Notes under the pieces: model-generated
What the model was told of the DNA's origin: nothing
Database searches by the model: none
What the model saw: the letters and a program-made list of their open reading frames with translations, nothing else
Translations under genes and position numbers: made by a program
Part shown: positions 1-5,350 of the stretch, piece by piece
How the letters are laid out: each line of letters starts with the position of its first letter
Position numbering within the stretch: the stretch's first letter is position 1
Source: Bradyrhizobium sp.
Lineage (GTDB): Bacteria > Pseudomonadota > Alphaproteobacteria > Rhizobiales > Xanthobacteraceae
Assembly (NCBI GenBank): GCA_013695565.1
Contig: JACDAG010000288.1
Coordinates: 1 to 5,352 of the forward strand
Direction: 5' to 3'
DNA length: 5,352 nt

Positions 1-294
1 GCCGGCACCACGGAAATGAACCAGGCGCTGACGTTCTACAGCCCGGACCATCCGGCGCCGCTGACGCCCGGCGAACTCTGGTCATCCGGGCTGACCTCGC
101 TGGAAGAAGCCACACGCCTCGGCTTCATCGGCGTCTGCGACACCACCGATGGCCGGCTGCCGATCTGCGAGGCGTGGATGGCGGCGAACGGAAACAACCC
201 GGAGCGCCTGACCATCACCACGCAGCGCTTCTTCAAGGGCCATCCCGGACCAGCGATCACCTGGAAGGTGTTCATCGCGCCGCCGGCGAAGTGA
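1..294 (+). CDS. C-terminal fragment of a probable family-39-like membrane glycosyltransferase (5' end outside window)
   Basis: The frame is open from the first base to a TGA at 292-294, giving 97 visible residues. An ATG at 16 exists, but there is no upstream stop and no Shine-Dalgarno before it, so I read this as the tail of a longer gene. The visible part is soluble and has no membrane segment. It contains a proline-rich stretch (FYSPDHPAPLTPGE), then WSSGLTSLEEA, a CDTTDGRLPICEAW segment with two cysteines, and a C-terminal ITWKVFIAPPAK. This resembles, from memory, the periplasmic C-terminal end of PMT/ArnT-like (GT39) proteins of Bradyrhizobium. Such proteins use polyprenyl-linked sugars to modify envelope components, but none of the catalytic region is visible, so the function is inferred. 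It converges on the HPr gene, with the 303-344 palindrome between them. It could equally be called a conserved hypothetical protein. Confidence 0.5.
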   Translation, partial: AGTTEMNQALTFYSPDHPAPLTPGELWSSGLTSLEEATRLGFIGVCDTTDGRLPICEAWMAANGNNPERLTITTQRFFKGHPGPAITWKVFIAPPAK

Positions 295-302
295 TGCGTC
301 AG

Positions 303-344
303 CGTCATTCCGGGTTCGATGCTTCGCATCGCCCCGGAATGACG
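303..344. repeat. Dispersed palindromic (REP-like) element, possible bidirectional terminator
   Basis: The left arm (303-321) begins CGTCATTCCGGG and ends CGATG. The right arm (327-344) begins CATCG and ends CCGGAATGACG. They pair over about 17 bp with one internal mismatch/bulge (TT at 315-316 against one C) and a 5-nt loop, CTTCG. The element fills most of the 56-nt gap between two convergent stop codons (294 and 351), where a structure ending transcription from both sides would be useful. There is no U-tract on either strand, so it is not a textbook intrinsic terminator. I recall near-identical sequences as abundant intergenic repeats in Bradyrhizobium and Rhodopseudomonas genomes; the copy number here cannot be seen from one window. 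Confidence 0.8.
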
Positions 345-350
345 GTGCGC

Positions 351-677
351 CTAGATGCCTTCTTCGTTGAACTTGCTGGCGACCAGTTCGGTGATCGCAT
401 CGAGGGCTGCCTGCGCCTCGGGGCCGATCGCGGAGACGGTGATGGAGGTGCCGGGTCCGGCCGACAGCATCATCAGCCCCATGATCGAGGTGCCGCCGAC
501 GGTCTCGTTGCCCTTGGTGACCCAGACTTCGGCGCTGAAGCGCTCGACCATCTGGACGAATTTCGCCGAGGCGCGCGCGTGCAAACCGCGCTTGTTGATG
601 ATGAGCAGCTCTTTGGAAATCGCGCCCGCCGGCACGCTCGGCCCGAGATCGTTTCCGGGCGCGGCCTCGTCGCTCAT
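351..677 (-). CDS. ptsH: Phosphocarrier protein HPr of the regulatory PTS
   Basis: This 108-residue HPr relays phosphate from Enzyme I to EIIA proteins in the cytoplasm. The active-site histidine is His33 in NKRGLHARAS, equivalent to His15 of classical HPr. The regulatory serine is Ser64 in TSIMGLMML, equivalent to Ser46, the residue HprK phosphorylates. The 31-residue spacing between the two matches the family. The protein is longer than the usual 85-90 residues because about 18 residues (acidic, Pro/Gly-rich) precede the first beta strand. A GTG at codon 15 would give a shorter protein, but it has no better ribosome site. I prefer the ATG because it overlaps the EIIA stop as ATGA, indicating translational coupling. 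It is the last gene of the minus-strand block, ending 7 nt from the 303-344 palindrome. Having both phosphorylation sites next to hprK supports a signalling role rather than sugar uptake. Confidence 0.95.
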   Translation of the reverse strand: MSDEAAPGNDLGPSVPAGAISKELLIINKRGLHARASAKFVQMVERFSAEVWVTKGNETVGGTSIMGLMMLSAGPGTSITVSAIGPEAQAALDAITELVASKFNEEGI

Positions 678-1075
678 TTGCCGGCGAGTACGCGGCTGGC
701 GATGGTGACGTATTTGCGGCCGGCTTCCTGGGCCATTGCGATGGCATCCGGAAGCGAGCGCTCCTCGCGCACCTTGGCAAGCTTGACCAGCATGGGAAGA
801 TTGATGCCTGCAAGCACTTCCACCTTGGGGCGGCTCATGCAGGAGATCGCAAGGTTGGAGGGGGTGCCGCCGAACATGTCGGTGAGGATAGCAACCCCGT
901 CGCCACTGTCGACGCGATTCACCGCTTCAATGATATCGCTTCGACACAAATCGGAGTCGTCCTCGGCTCCAATCGTAATCGCTTCAATTTGTTTTTGCGG
1001 ACCCATGACATGTTCGAGCGCCGCCCTGAACTCGTCGGCAAGGCGCCCATGGGTCACAAGCACTAGACCAATCAT
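674..1075 (-). CDS. manX: Mannose-family PTS EIIA component, standalone and probably regulatory
   Basis: This 133-residue protein has the fold signature of the EIIA domain of mannose-class PTS. It starts MIGLVLVTHGRLADEF, where His9 is the phospho-accepting histidine (equivalent to His10 of E. coli ManX). It also carries the conserved ILTDMFGGTPSN loop that shapes the active site. It would accept phosphate from HPr. No EIIB, EIIC or EIID gene is nearby, so in Rhizobiales such proteins are regarded as regulatory outputs of an incomplete PTS. An in-frame ATG at 1132 would add 19 residues, but that extension encodes the Shine-Dalgarno GAGGAG, which sits 6 nt before the ATG at 1075, and family proteins begin at this point. 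The 3' end overlaps ptsH by 4 nt. It follows hprK after a 133-nt gap, so it may have some independent expression, although I see no convincing promoter there. Confidence 0.93.
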   Translation of the reverse strand: MIGLVLVTHGRLADEFRAALEHVMGPQKQIEAITIGAEDDSDLCRSDIIEAVNRVDSGDGVAILTDMFGGTPSNLAISCMSRPKVEVLAGINLPMLVKLAKVREERSLPDAIAMAQEAGRKYVTIASRVLAGK

Positions 1076-1081
1076 CGGAAA

Positions 1082-1087
1082 CTCCTC
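1082..1087 (-). promoter_or_regulatory. Shine-Dalgarno fixing the EIIA start
   Basis: The minus strand reads GAGGAG followed by TTTCCG and the ATG at 1075. The 6-nt spacing and good anti-SD complementarity decide for this start over the upstream in-frame ATG at 1132. It is the clearest ribosome site in the minus-strand block. Confidence 0.8.
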
Positions 1088-1090
1088 GCG

Positions 1091-1108
1091 GGTGCTTTTT
1101 GGTGCACC
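1091..1108 (-). other. Small hairpin in the EIIA leader
   Basis: On the minus strand GGTGC (1108-1104) can pair with GCACC (1095-1091) across the 8-nt loop ACCAAAAA. An 8-bp palindrome GGTGCACC (1101-1108) overlaps it. The stem ends 3 nt upstream of the GAGGAG ribosome site. A 5-bp stem is marginal, and chance occurrence in GC-rich DNA is quite possible. The rest of the 1076-1208 spacer shows no recognisable promoter, gene or terminator. Confidence 0.25.
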
Positions 1109-1208
1109 GCACGAACGCGCCACTTTGACCATCCAGAGGCCCCGCGCAAGAGGGCATCTTGGCTATTCTCCCGGAAATTGGTGGCAGAGATGGGAGCCTG
1201 CGCCGGTC

Positions 1209-1727
1209 TTATTCGGTCGCGATAGTGGGGCTTATATGGTTACCAAACCCCTTCACACAATCGGCCGTATTATTACCGGAAGGTGAACTTTCAGTTGTCG
1301 TCAGCGCGGCGACAACCAGCGGGAGGGGCTGATAGCCGGCCCCAACAGGTATTCTCGGTATCAAAACACCATTAAGGCTGATTTCGAGGGCTTCCGGCGG
1401 CGGCAGCCGTTCCGCGTCATCAGCGGCGAGATCGACAACCAGACCGACCACCGCCTCGCTGACGCAATCACAGCGGCGAATGCCGAGGCCCCTGATCTCG
1501 ATCAGGCCGGCCAATTCGGCTGCCGGCCGGACCCACAATTCTCCGGCCAGTGTGTCGAGATGGACACGGTCATCGCCTACCAAAATAGCCGGCGGCAATT
1601 GGCCGCTACGCCCGGCCAGGATCAGATCGAACGCCAGCCGTGACTTGCCGGAACCCGAGGGGCCGCGGATCAGGACGGCACGGCCGCCGACCAGCACGGC
1701 GGAGGCGTGCACGCTCGCCTTGGTCAT
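1209..1727 (-). CDS. hprK: Short-form HPr kinase/phosphorylase
   Basis: HprK phosphorylates HPr on its regulatory serine and can reverse the reaction, so it sets how much HPr is available for phosphorelay. At 172 residues this is the short alphaproteobacterial form. It lacks the roughly 130-residue N-terminal domain of Gram-positive HprK and retains only the C-terminal catalytic domain. Visible motifs are the Walker A loop GPSGSGKS (residues 22-29), the LVGDDRVHL segment with Asp52-Asp53, and the family signature EIRGLGI (77-83). After about residue 142 the tail is Ser/Thr/Asn-rich and looks unconserved. Its ATG overlaps the chvG TGA as ATGA, so translation is probably coupled to the kinase gene. 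Genetic work in Sinorhizobium ties HprK to succinate-mediated catabolite repression, which is a plausible role here; I infer it from the family. Identification is firm. Confidence 0.95.
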   Translation of the reverse strand: MTKASVHASAVLVGGRAVLIRGPSGSGKSRLAFDLILAGRSGQLPPAILVGDDRVHLDTLAGELWVRPAAELAGLIEIRGLGIRRCDCVSEAVVGLVVDLAADDAERLPPPEALEISLNGVLIPRIPVGAGYQPLPLVVAALTTTESSPSGNNTADCVKGFGNHISPTIATE

Positions 1728-3532
1728 GGCACCGGCAGCCTGACCACGAAGCGCGCGCCCGATACCGTCGGGTTGCCCTCCTCATCGGCCGGGCCGGGCC
1801 GATTTTCCGCCCAGATGCGCCCGCCATGGGCCTCCATGATCTGCTTGGAAATCGATAGTCCGAGGCCGGAATTCTGGCCAAAGCCCTGATGCGGCCGGTC
1901 GGTGTAGAAGCGCTCGAAGATGCGCTCGAGCGCGTCCTCGCCGATACCGGGGCCGTCGTCATCGACCAGGATTTCGATCTCGGAACGCACGCGGCGGCAG
2001 ACGATGCGCACCTTGCCGCCGGCGTGGGAGAAGGATTGCGCATTCGACAGCAGATTGGAGATCACCTGGCCGAGCCGTGAATCATGGCCGGGCACCGAGA
2101 AGGTGTCGGCCGGATTGCGGCCCTCGAAACGCAACTCAACCGCGATGTCGTGACCGAGCTTGGTTTCATTGGCGACCGAGGCCAGCGTCGTCAGCAGCCG
2201 GCGCAGATCGACCGGCGCCATATCCTGCCGCTGCAGTTCGGCGTCGAGCCGGCTGGCGTCGGAGATGTCTGATATCAGCCGGTCGAGCCGCTTGACGTCG
2301 TGCTCGATGACGGCGAGCAGCCGCGCGCGGCTGTTTTCATTGCGTGCCAGCGGCAGCGTCTCCACGGCTGACCGTAGCGAGGTCAGTGGATTCTTCAGTT
2401 CATGGGCGACGTCGGCGGCGAAAGCCTCGATCGCCTCGATGCGGCTATAGAGCGCGTTGGTCATGTCGCGCAGCGCGCCGGAGAGATGGCCGATCTCGTC
2501 ACGGCGGCGGGTGAAATCGGGAATTTCCACGCGGGTCTGGATACGGCGGCGGACGCGCTCGGCGCCGTCGGCGAGGCGCCGTACCGGGCCTGCGATGGTG
2601 CTGGCCAGCAGCAGCGACAGCACGATCATCACGGCGGAGGCGACGCCGCCGATTTTCAGGATCGCCCAGCGCTCGGCGCCGACCATCTGGTCGATGTCGT
2701 CGCCCTGGGTCGTGAGCATCAGCGCGCCGCGCACGGCGCGGAAATGCTGCACCGGGACAGCCACCGACACGATGACCGCGCCGCGCTCGTTGACGCGAAT
2801 CATGCTGCTCTTCTGGCCGTCGAGCGAAAGCCCGACTTCCCGATAGCCCTTGCCGCCCTCGGGTCCGAGTTCGCGATAGATCGGCAGGTCGCCGCGATTG
2901 AACCAGGTGCGGATCGCGGTCAGCGTGCGCTCGGCAATATTGGGCTTGTTGGTGGGCGGCGGCAATTCGAACCGCAGCACGTCGCCGCGGGCAAACAGAT
3001 TGCGGCTGTCCAGGATCAGGCCGCCTTCGCGGTCGAAAATGCGCGCGCGCGTCTTGGTCGGCGCGATCAGGCGGCGCAACACCGGCGCGACGCGTTCCGG
3101 ATTGATCGGGAAATCGGAATATTCGTCCGGTACGCCGTAGCTTTCACCGGGCTTCAGATCGAGCAGGCGGTCGGGATCGACGGTGATGGTGCCACCCTCG
3201 ACGGTGGCCGACGTCGCGATCGCCTCCGAGATGATCTCGGCATACACCAGCAAGCTCTGTGCACGCGCTTCGATCAGGCCGGCGCGGAACTGCGAGAGAT
3301 AGAGAATGCTCGCCACCAGCGCCACGAGGCCGGCCAGATTGAGCGAGACGATGCGGCGGGTGAGGCTGGAAAACGACAGCGCAAAGAAGAATTGCCCGGC
3401 GCGGCGCAGCCAGCCGAGTGGCCGCAGCCAACCCTGCCGGGGCGCCTTCTCGTCGGCAACGTAATCCCGATCGACGGACGCGGACGCATCCTCGTTGTTC
3501 CGGCCTGGATCAGGCTGCGTTCGATCTAGCAA
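1724..3532 (-). CDS. chvG: Membrane sensor histidine kinase ChvG (ExoS/BvrS orthologue)
   Basis: This 602-residue inner-membrane kinase phosphorylates ChvI. It has a cytoplasmic N-terminal segment of about 60 residues and a first membrane helix near 61-81. A periplasmic sensor domain of about 200 residues follows, then a second helix near 291-314 and HAMP (about 314-365). The HisKA domain has His377 in FAADVAHELKNPLTSLR. The ATPase domain has an N-box (NLLSNA, 493-498), G1 (DDDGPGI, 524-530), an F-box (RIFERFY, 537-543) and G2 (GLGLSIS, 556-562). The start is TTG at 3532: an in-frame TAG lies two codons upstream, and no ATG or GTG occurs in frame before the first membrane helix. I see no Shine-Dalgarno within 15 nt. 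In the family, the periplasmic domain is held in check by ExoR and released by acid. The gene is the second of the block and overlaps hprK by 4 nt. Orthology with ChvG is inferred from architecture plus neighbours. Confidence 0.93.
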   Translation of the reverse strand: MLDRTQPDPGRNNEDASASVDRDYVADEKAPRQGWLRPLGWLRRAGQFFFALSFSSLTRRIVSLNLAGLVALVASILYLSQFRAGLIEARAQSLLVYAEIISEAIATSATVEGGTITVDPDRLLDLKPGESYGVPDEYSDFPINPERVAPVLRRLIAPTKTRARIFDREGGLILDSRNLFARGDVLRFELPPPTNKPNIAERTLTAIRTWFNRGDLPIYRELGPEGGKGYREVGLSLDGQKSSMIRVNERGAVIVSVAVPVQHFRAVRGALMLTTQGDDIDQMVGAERWAILKIGGVASAVMIVLSLLLASTIAGPVRRLADGAERVRRRIQTRVEIPDFTRRRDEIGHLSGALRDMTNALYSRIEAIEAFAADVAHELKNPLTSLRSAVETLPLARNENSRARLLAVIEHDVKRLDRLISDISDASRLDAELQRQDMAPVDLRRLLTTLASVANETKLGHDIAVELRFEGRNPADTFSVPGHDSRLGQVISNLLSNAQSFSHAGGKVRIVCRRVRSEIEILVDDDGPGIGEDALERIFERFYTDRPHQGFGQNSGLGLSISKQIMEAHGGRIWAENRPGPADEEGNPTVSGARFVVRLPVP

Positions 3533-3667
3533 TGGCTAAAACTGCCGGTTGTCTCGACGATCCTTACAACGCGCGTTGCGCGTGTCTCTGCGAAGCGCTG
3601 CTGGCGCGCTCCATCCTACCCCAGACGCGCGGAGGCGTCAGTTAACATTCCATAACGAAAGCGCAGA
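3533..3667 (-). other. Structured chvI-chvG spacer with a possible 16-codon mini-ORF
   Basis: The 135 nt between the chvI stop and the chvG TTG contain several small elements on the transcribed strand. A hairpin pairs ACGCGC with GCGCGT over a 3-nt loop (3569-3583). A weaker 5-bp stem, GACGC/GCGTC, lies at 3624-3639. A mini-ORF at 3614-3564 (ATG to TAA, 16 residues, Arg/Ala/Ser-rich) follows a GGGG run 4 nt before its ATG and ends 31 nt before the chvG start, with AAGGA overlapping its stop. No intrinsic terminator with a U-tract is seen, so chvI and chvG can be cotranscribed. Mini-ORFs of this length are common by chance, so its translation is only a possibility. Confidence 0.3.
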
Positions 3668-4369
3668 TCAGGCTTCCTTGAAGCGATAGCCGACGCCGTA
3701 GAGCGTCTCGATCATCTCAAAATCGTCGTCGACCACCTTGAACTTCTTGCGCAGCCGCTTGATGTGGCTGTCGATGGTGCGGTCGTCGACATAGACCTGA
3801 TCGTCATAGGCGGCGTCCATCAGCGCGTTGCGGCTTTTCACCACACCGGGCCGCGTCGCCAGCGCCTGCAGGATCAAAAATTCGGTCACCGTGAGCGTCA
3901 CCGGCTCGTTCTTCCAGGTGCAGGTGTGGCGCTCCGGATCCATCCGCAGCAGGCCGCGATCGAGGGCGCGCGCATCCGGCTCCTTCGGAGCGGCGGTCGG
4001 ATCTTTCGGTTGTCCACGGCGCAGCACGGCCTTGACGCGCTCGACCAGCAAGCGCTGCGAGAACGGCTTGCGGATGAAATCGTCGGCGCCCATCTTGAGG
4101 CCGAACAATTCGTCGATCTCTTCATCCTTGGAGGTAAGGAAGATCACCGGCAAATCAGACTTCTGCCGCAGCCGCCGCAATGTCTCCATGCCGTCCATGC
4201 GCGGCATCTTGATGTCGAGGATCGCAAGGTCCGGCGGCGAGGTGCGGAAACCATCGAGCGCCGACGCACCATCCGTGTAGGTCATGATGCGATAGCCTTC
4301 GGCTTCGAGCGCGATCGAGACGGATGTGAGAATGTTGCGGTCGTCATCGACCAAGGCGATTGTGGGCAT
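3668..4369 (-). CDS. chvI: OmpR-family response regulator ChvI (BvrR orthologue)
   Basis: This 233-residue DNA-binding response regulator is the partner of ChvG. The receiver domain (about 1-118) has the acidic pocket Asp8-Asp9-Asp10, phospho-acceptor Asp52 in LAILDIKMPRMDG, Thr79 and Lys101 (in RKPF), so all catalytic positions are present. After a linker rich in Pro, Ala and Lys (about 119-135), a winged-helix domain follows. Its recognition helix lies near DDRTIDSHIKRLRKKF (195-210), and a C-terminal hairpin ends GVGYRF. Length and domain order are standard for the family. The ATG at 4369 places the first beta strand (TIALVDDD) correctly; only a weak AGG lies close upstream. A candidate promoter at 4423-4450 would give a leader of about 45-50 nt. 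In relatives, ChvI/BvrR controls outer-membrane, exopolysaccharide, acid-stress and carbon-metabolism genes. It heads the five-gene minus-strand block, which makes it likely that all of these genes respond together. Confidence 0.96.
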   Translation of the reverse strand: MPTIALVDDDRNILTSVSIALEAEGYRIMTYTDGASALDGFRTSPPDLAILDIKMPRMDGMETLRRLRQKSDLPVIFLTSKDEEIDELFGLKMGADDFIRKPFSQRLLVERVKAVLRRGQPKDPTAAPKEPDARALDRGLLRMDPERHTCTWKNEPVTLTVTEFLILQALATRPGVVKSRNALMDAAYDDQVYVDDRTIDSHIKRLRKKFKVVDDDFEMIETLYGVGYRFKEA

Positions 4370-4422
4370 GAGCCTGCTTTCGAAAGAGAAGTGGCTTAAC
4401 GGCGGGCAATTCAGCTATGCGC

Positions 4423-4450
4423 CGTATAAATGGGCTTCGTACCCGGTCAA
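4423..4450 (-). promoter_or_regulatory. chvI: Candidate sigma-70 promoter for the chvI block
   Basis: On the minus strand TTGACC (4450-4445) matches the -35 consensus at 5 of 6 positions. After a 16-nt spacer, TATACG (4428-4423) matches the -10 at 4 of 6. Transcription would start near 4416, leaving a leader of about 47 nt before the chvI ATG. A second, weaker possibility lies farther out: CTATAT (4525-4520), identical to the alphaproteobacterial -10 I recall, with CTTTTC 16 nt upstream. Neither is proved. Confidence 0.45.
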
Positions 4451-4542
4451 CGAGCAATGCAAGCTGGGCTGAAGTGTGACCGAGTTCCGCAAAAACGCTT
4501 CTGCGAGCGATGCGTACCCATATAGCACCCTGAAAGCCTGAG

Positions 4543-4555
4543 AAAAGGCCCTTTT
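4543..4555. promoter_or_regulatory. 13-nt perfect dyad upstream of the HugZ-like gene
   Basis: AAAAGG and CCTTTT flank a single central C, a perfect dyad ending 25 nt before the ATG at 4581. A weak -10-like TAAGAT lies at 4561-4566. The dyad would sit across the -35 region of such a promoter and could be an operator, but it does not match the iron-response (Irr/ICE or Fur) patterns I know. It is too tight to form a hairpin in RNA. Confidence 0.25.
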
Positions 4556-4580
4556 TGCAATAAGATGGCTGGATTTTACC

Positions 4581-5315
4581 ATGCAACCGACCGCTGATTT
4601 CGACCCTTCCGGCGTAACCCGATCGCTGCTGCGCCGGAGCCGGCAGGGCGCGCTGGCAACCCTGATGGCCGGCAGTGGCGATCCCTATTGCTCGCTGATC
4701 AATGTTGCCAGCCATTACGACGCCTCGCCGGTCCTGCTGATCTCCCGGCTGGCGCTGCATACGAAGAATATTCTGGCCGATAACCGGGTCTCGCTGATGC
4801 TGGACGAGCGGGTCGCCGGCGATCCCCTGGAGGGGGCCCGGATCATGGTGGCCGGCCGGGCCGAAGAGGCCAATGGCGAACTGACTGACATTCTGCGCCG
4901 GCGCTATCTCAACGCCCATCCATCCGCGGAAGTCTTTGTAGACTTTAAGGATTTTTCGTTCTTCCGGATCGTGCCGTCCGCCGCCCATCTGGTCGCCGGT
5001 TTTGGCCGGATCATCGACCTCACGCCCGCGCAGTTCCTGACCGAACTCGGCGACGCCGAGGGGCTGCTGGAGGCCGAGCAGGGCGCCGTGGAACATATGA
5101 ACGAGGATCACCGCGAGGCGATGGACCTCTACGCCACCCGGCTGCTGGGGGCTGAGAGCGCCGACTGGGCCTGCACCGGCTGCGATCCCGACGGGATGGA
5201 CATGCAGGCCGGCAATTTGACGCTGCGGCTGGATTTCCCGGAACGGGTCACCAATGGGACTGAGCTGCGCAAGATGCTGGTCCGGCTGGCAGGCGAGGCG
5301 CGCGCCAAAGAATAG
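4581..5315 (+). CDS. HugZ-family protein: pyridoxamine-phosphate-oxidase-like split barrel plus DUF2470
   Basis: This 244-residue soluble protein has no signal peptide or membrane segment. Residues about 12-145 resemble the split beta-barrel of the PNPOx/FMN-binding superfamily. They start RSLLRRSRQGALATL, continue with SLINVASHYD and SRLALHTKNI, and end in a VDFKDFSFFRIVPSAAHLVAGFGR stretch typical of HugZ-like proteins. Residues about 160-240 look like DUF2470, with the characteristic EHMNEDHREAMDLYA (His172, His177). Homologues include HugZ/ChuZ heme-degrading proteins, but many relatives are annotated only as pyridamine 5'-phosphate oxidase-related, and which ligand this one binds cannot be read from the sequence. 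The ATG at 4581 is the first plausible start after an in-frame TGA at 4539; no clear Shine-Dalgarno precedes it. It is divergent from chvI and shares its 211-nt upstream region. Family assignment is good; function is inferred. Confidence 0.85.
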   Translation: MQPTADFDPSGVTRSLLRRSRQGALATLMAGSGDPYCSLINVASHYDASPVLLISRLALHTKNILADNRVSLMLDERVAGDPLEGARIMVAGRAEEANGELTDILRRRYLNAHPSAEVFVDFKDFSFFRIVPSAAHLVAGFGRIIDLTPAQFLTELGDAEGLLEAEQGAVEHMNEDHREAMDLYATRLLGAESADWACTGCDPDGMDMQAGNLTLRLDFPERVTNGTELRKMLVRLAGEARAKE

Positions 5316-5327
5316 CCCGGAGCCATT

Positions 5328-5350
5328 CCGGTGGATTTGAACGGCACCGG
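5328..5350 (+). terminator. Weak stem-loop after the HugZ-like gene
   Basis: CCGGTG (5328-5333) can pair with CACCGG (5345-5350) over an 11-nt loop, starting 12 nt after the stop codon. A competing long-range pairing is GCCCGG (5315-5320) with CCGGGC (5347-5352). The window ends here, so no U-tract can be checked. It may be a terminator or simply GC-rich self-complementarity. Confidence 0.25.

Noticed and set aside
82..813. Minus-strand open frame of 243 codons in another frame over ptsH
   Set aside because: Arginine-rich out-of-frame shadow crossing the convergent gene boundary and the palindrome; not compatible with the real genes.
1076..1132. Upstream extension of the EIIA gene to an ATG at 1132
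   Set aside because: The added 19 codons contain the Shine-Dalgarno for the ATG at 1075 and do not resemble the family, which begins with the MIGLVLVTHG strand.
174..1286. Plus-strand open frame of 370 codons across ptsH and the EIIA gene
   Set aside because: It is antisense to two genes with clear active-site motifs and also overlaps the end of the 1-294 gene; no recognisable domain.
2402..3529. Long plus-strand open frame (375 codons) opposite chvG
   Set aside because: It lies wholly antisense to the histidine kinase, whose motifs are intact. Its composition (His/Arg/Ala/Asp-rich, no domain) is what GC-rich antisense frames produce.
4444..4482. Inverted repeat CGGTCA / TGACCG in the chvI upstream region
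   Set aside because: Arms of 6 bp separated by 27 nt are expected by chance; no further symmetry extends them.
4438..4519. Direct repeat CGTACCC at 4438-4444 and 4513-4519, near the two candidate chvI promoters
   Set aside because: A 7-nt repeat pair is expected about once by chance in a 211-nt region, so it is not evidence of an operator.
4344..5111. Minus-strand open frame of 255 codons opposite the HugZ-like gene
   Set aside because: Antisense to a gene with family motifs and running across the divergent promoter region; no domain recognised.
5325..5348. T-arm-like sequence on the minus strand (GTTCAAATC) suggesting a tRNA gene
   Set aside because: The loop fits, but the stem has mismatches at two or more positions, the following bases do not end in CCA, and no other tRNA arm is visible before the window ends.
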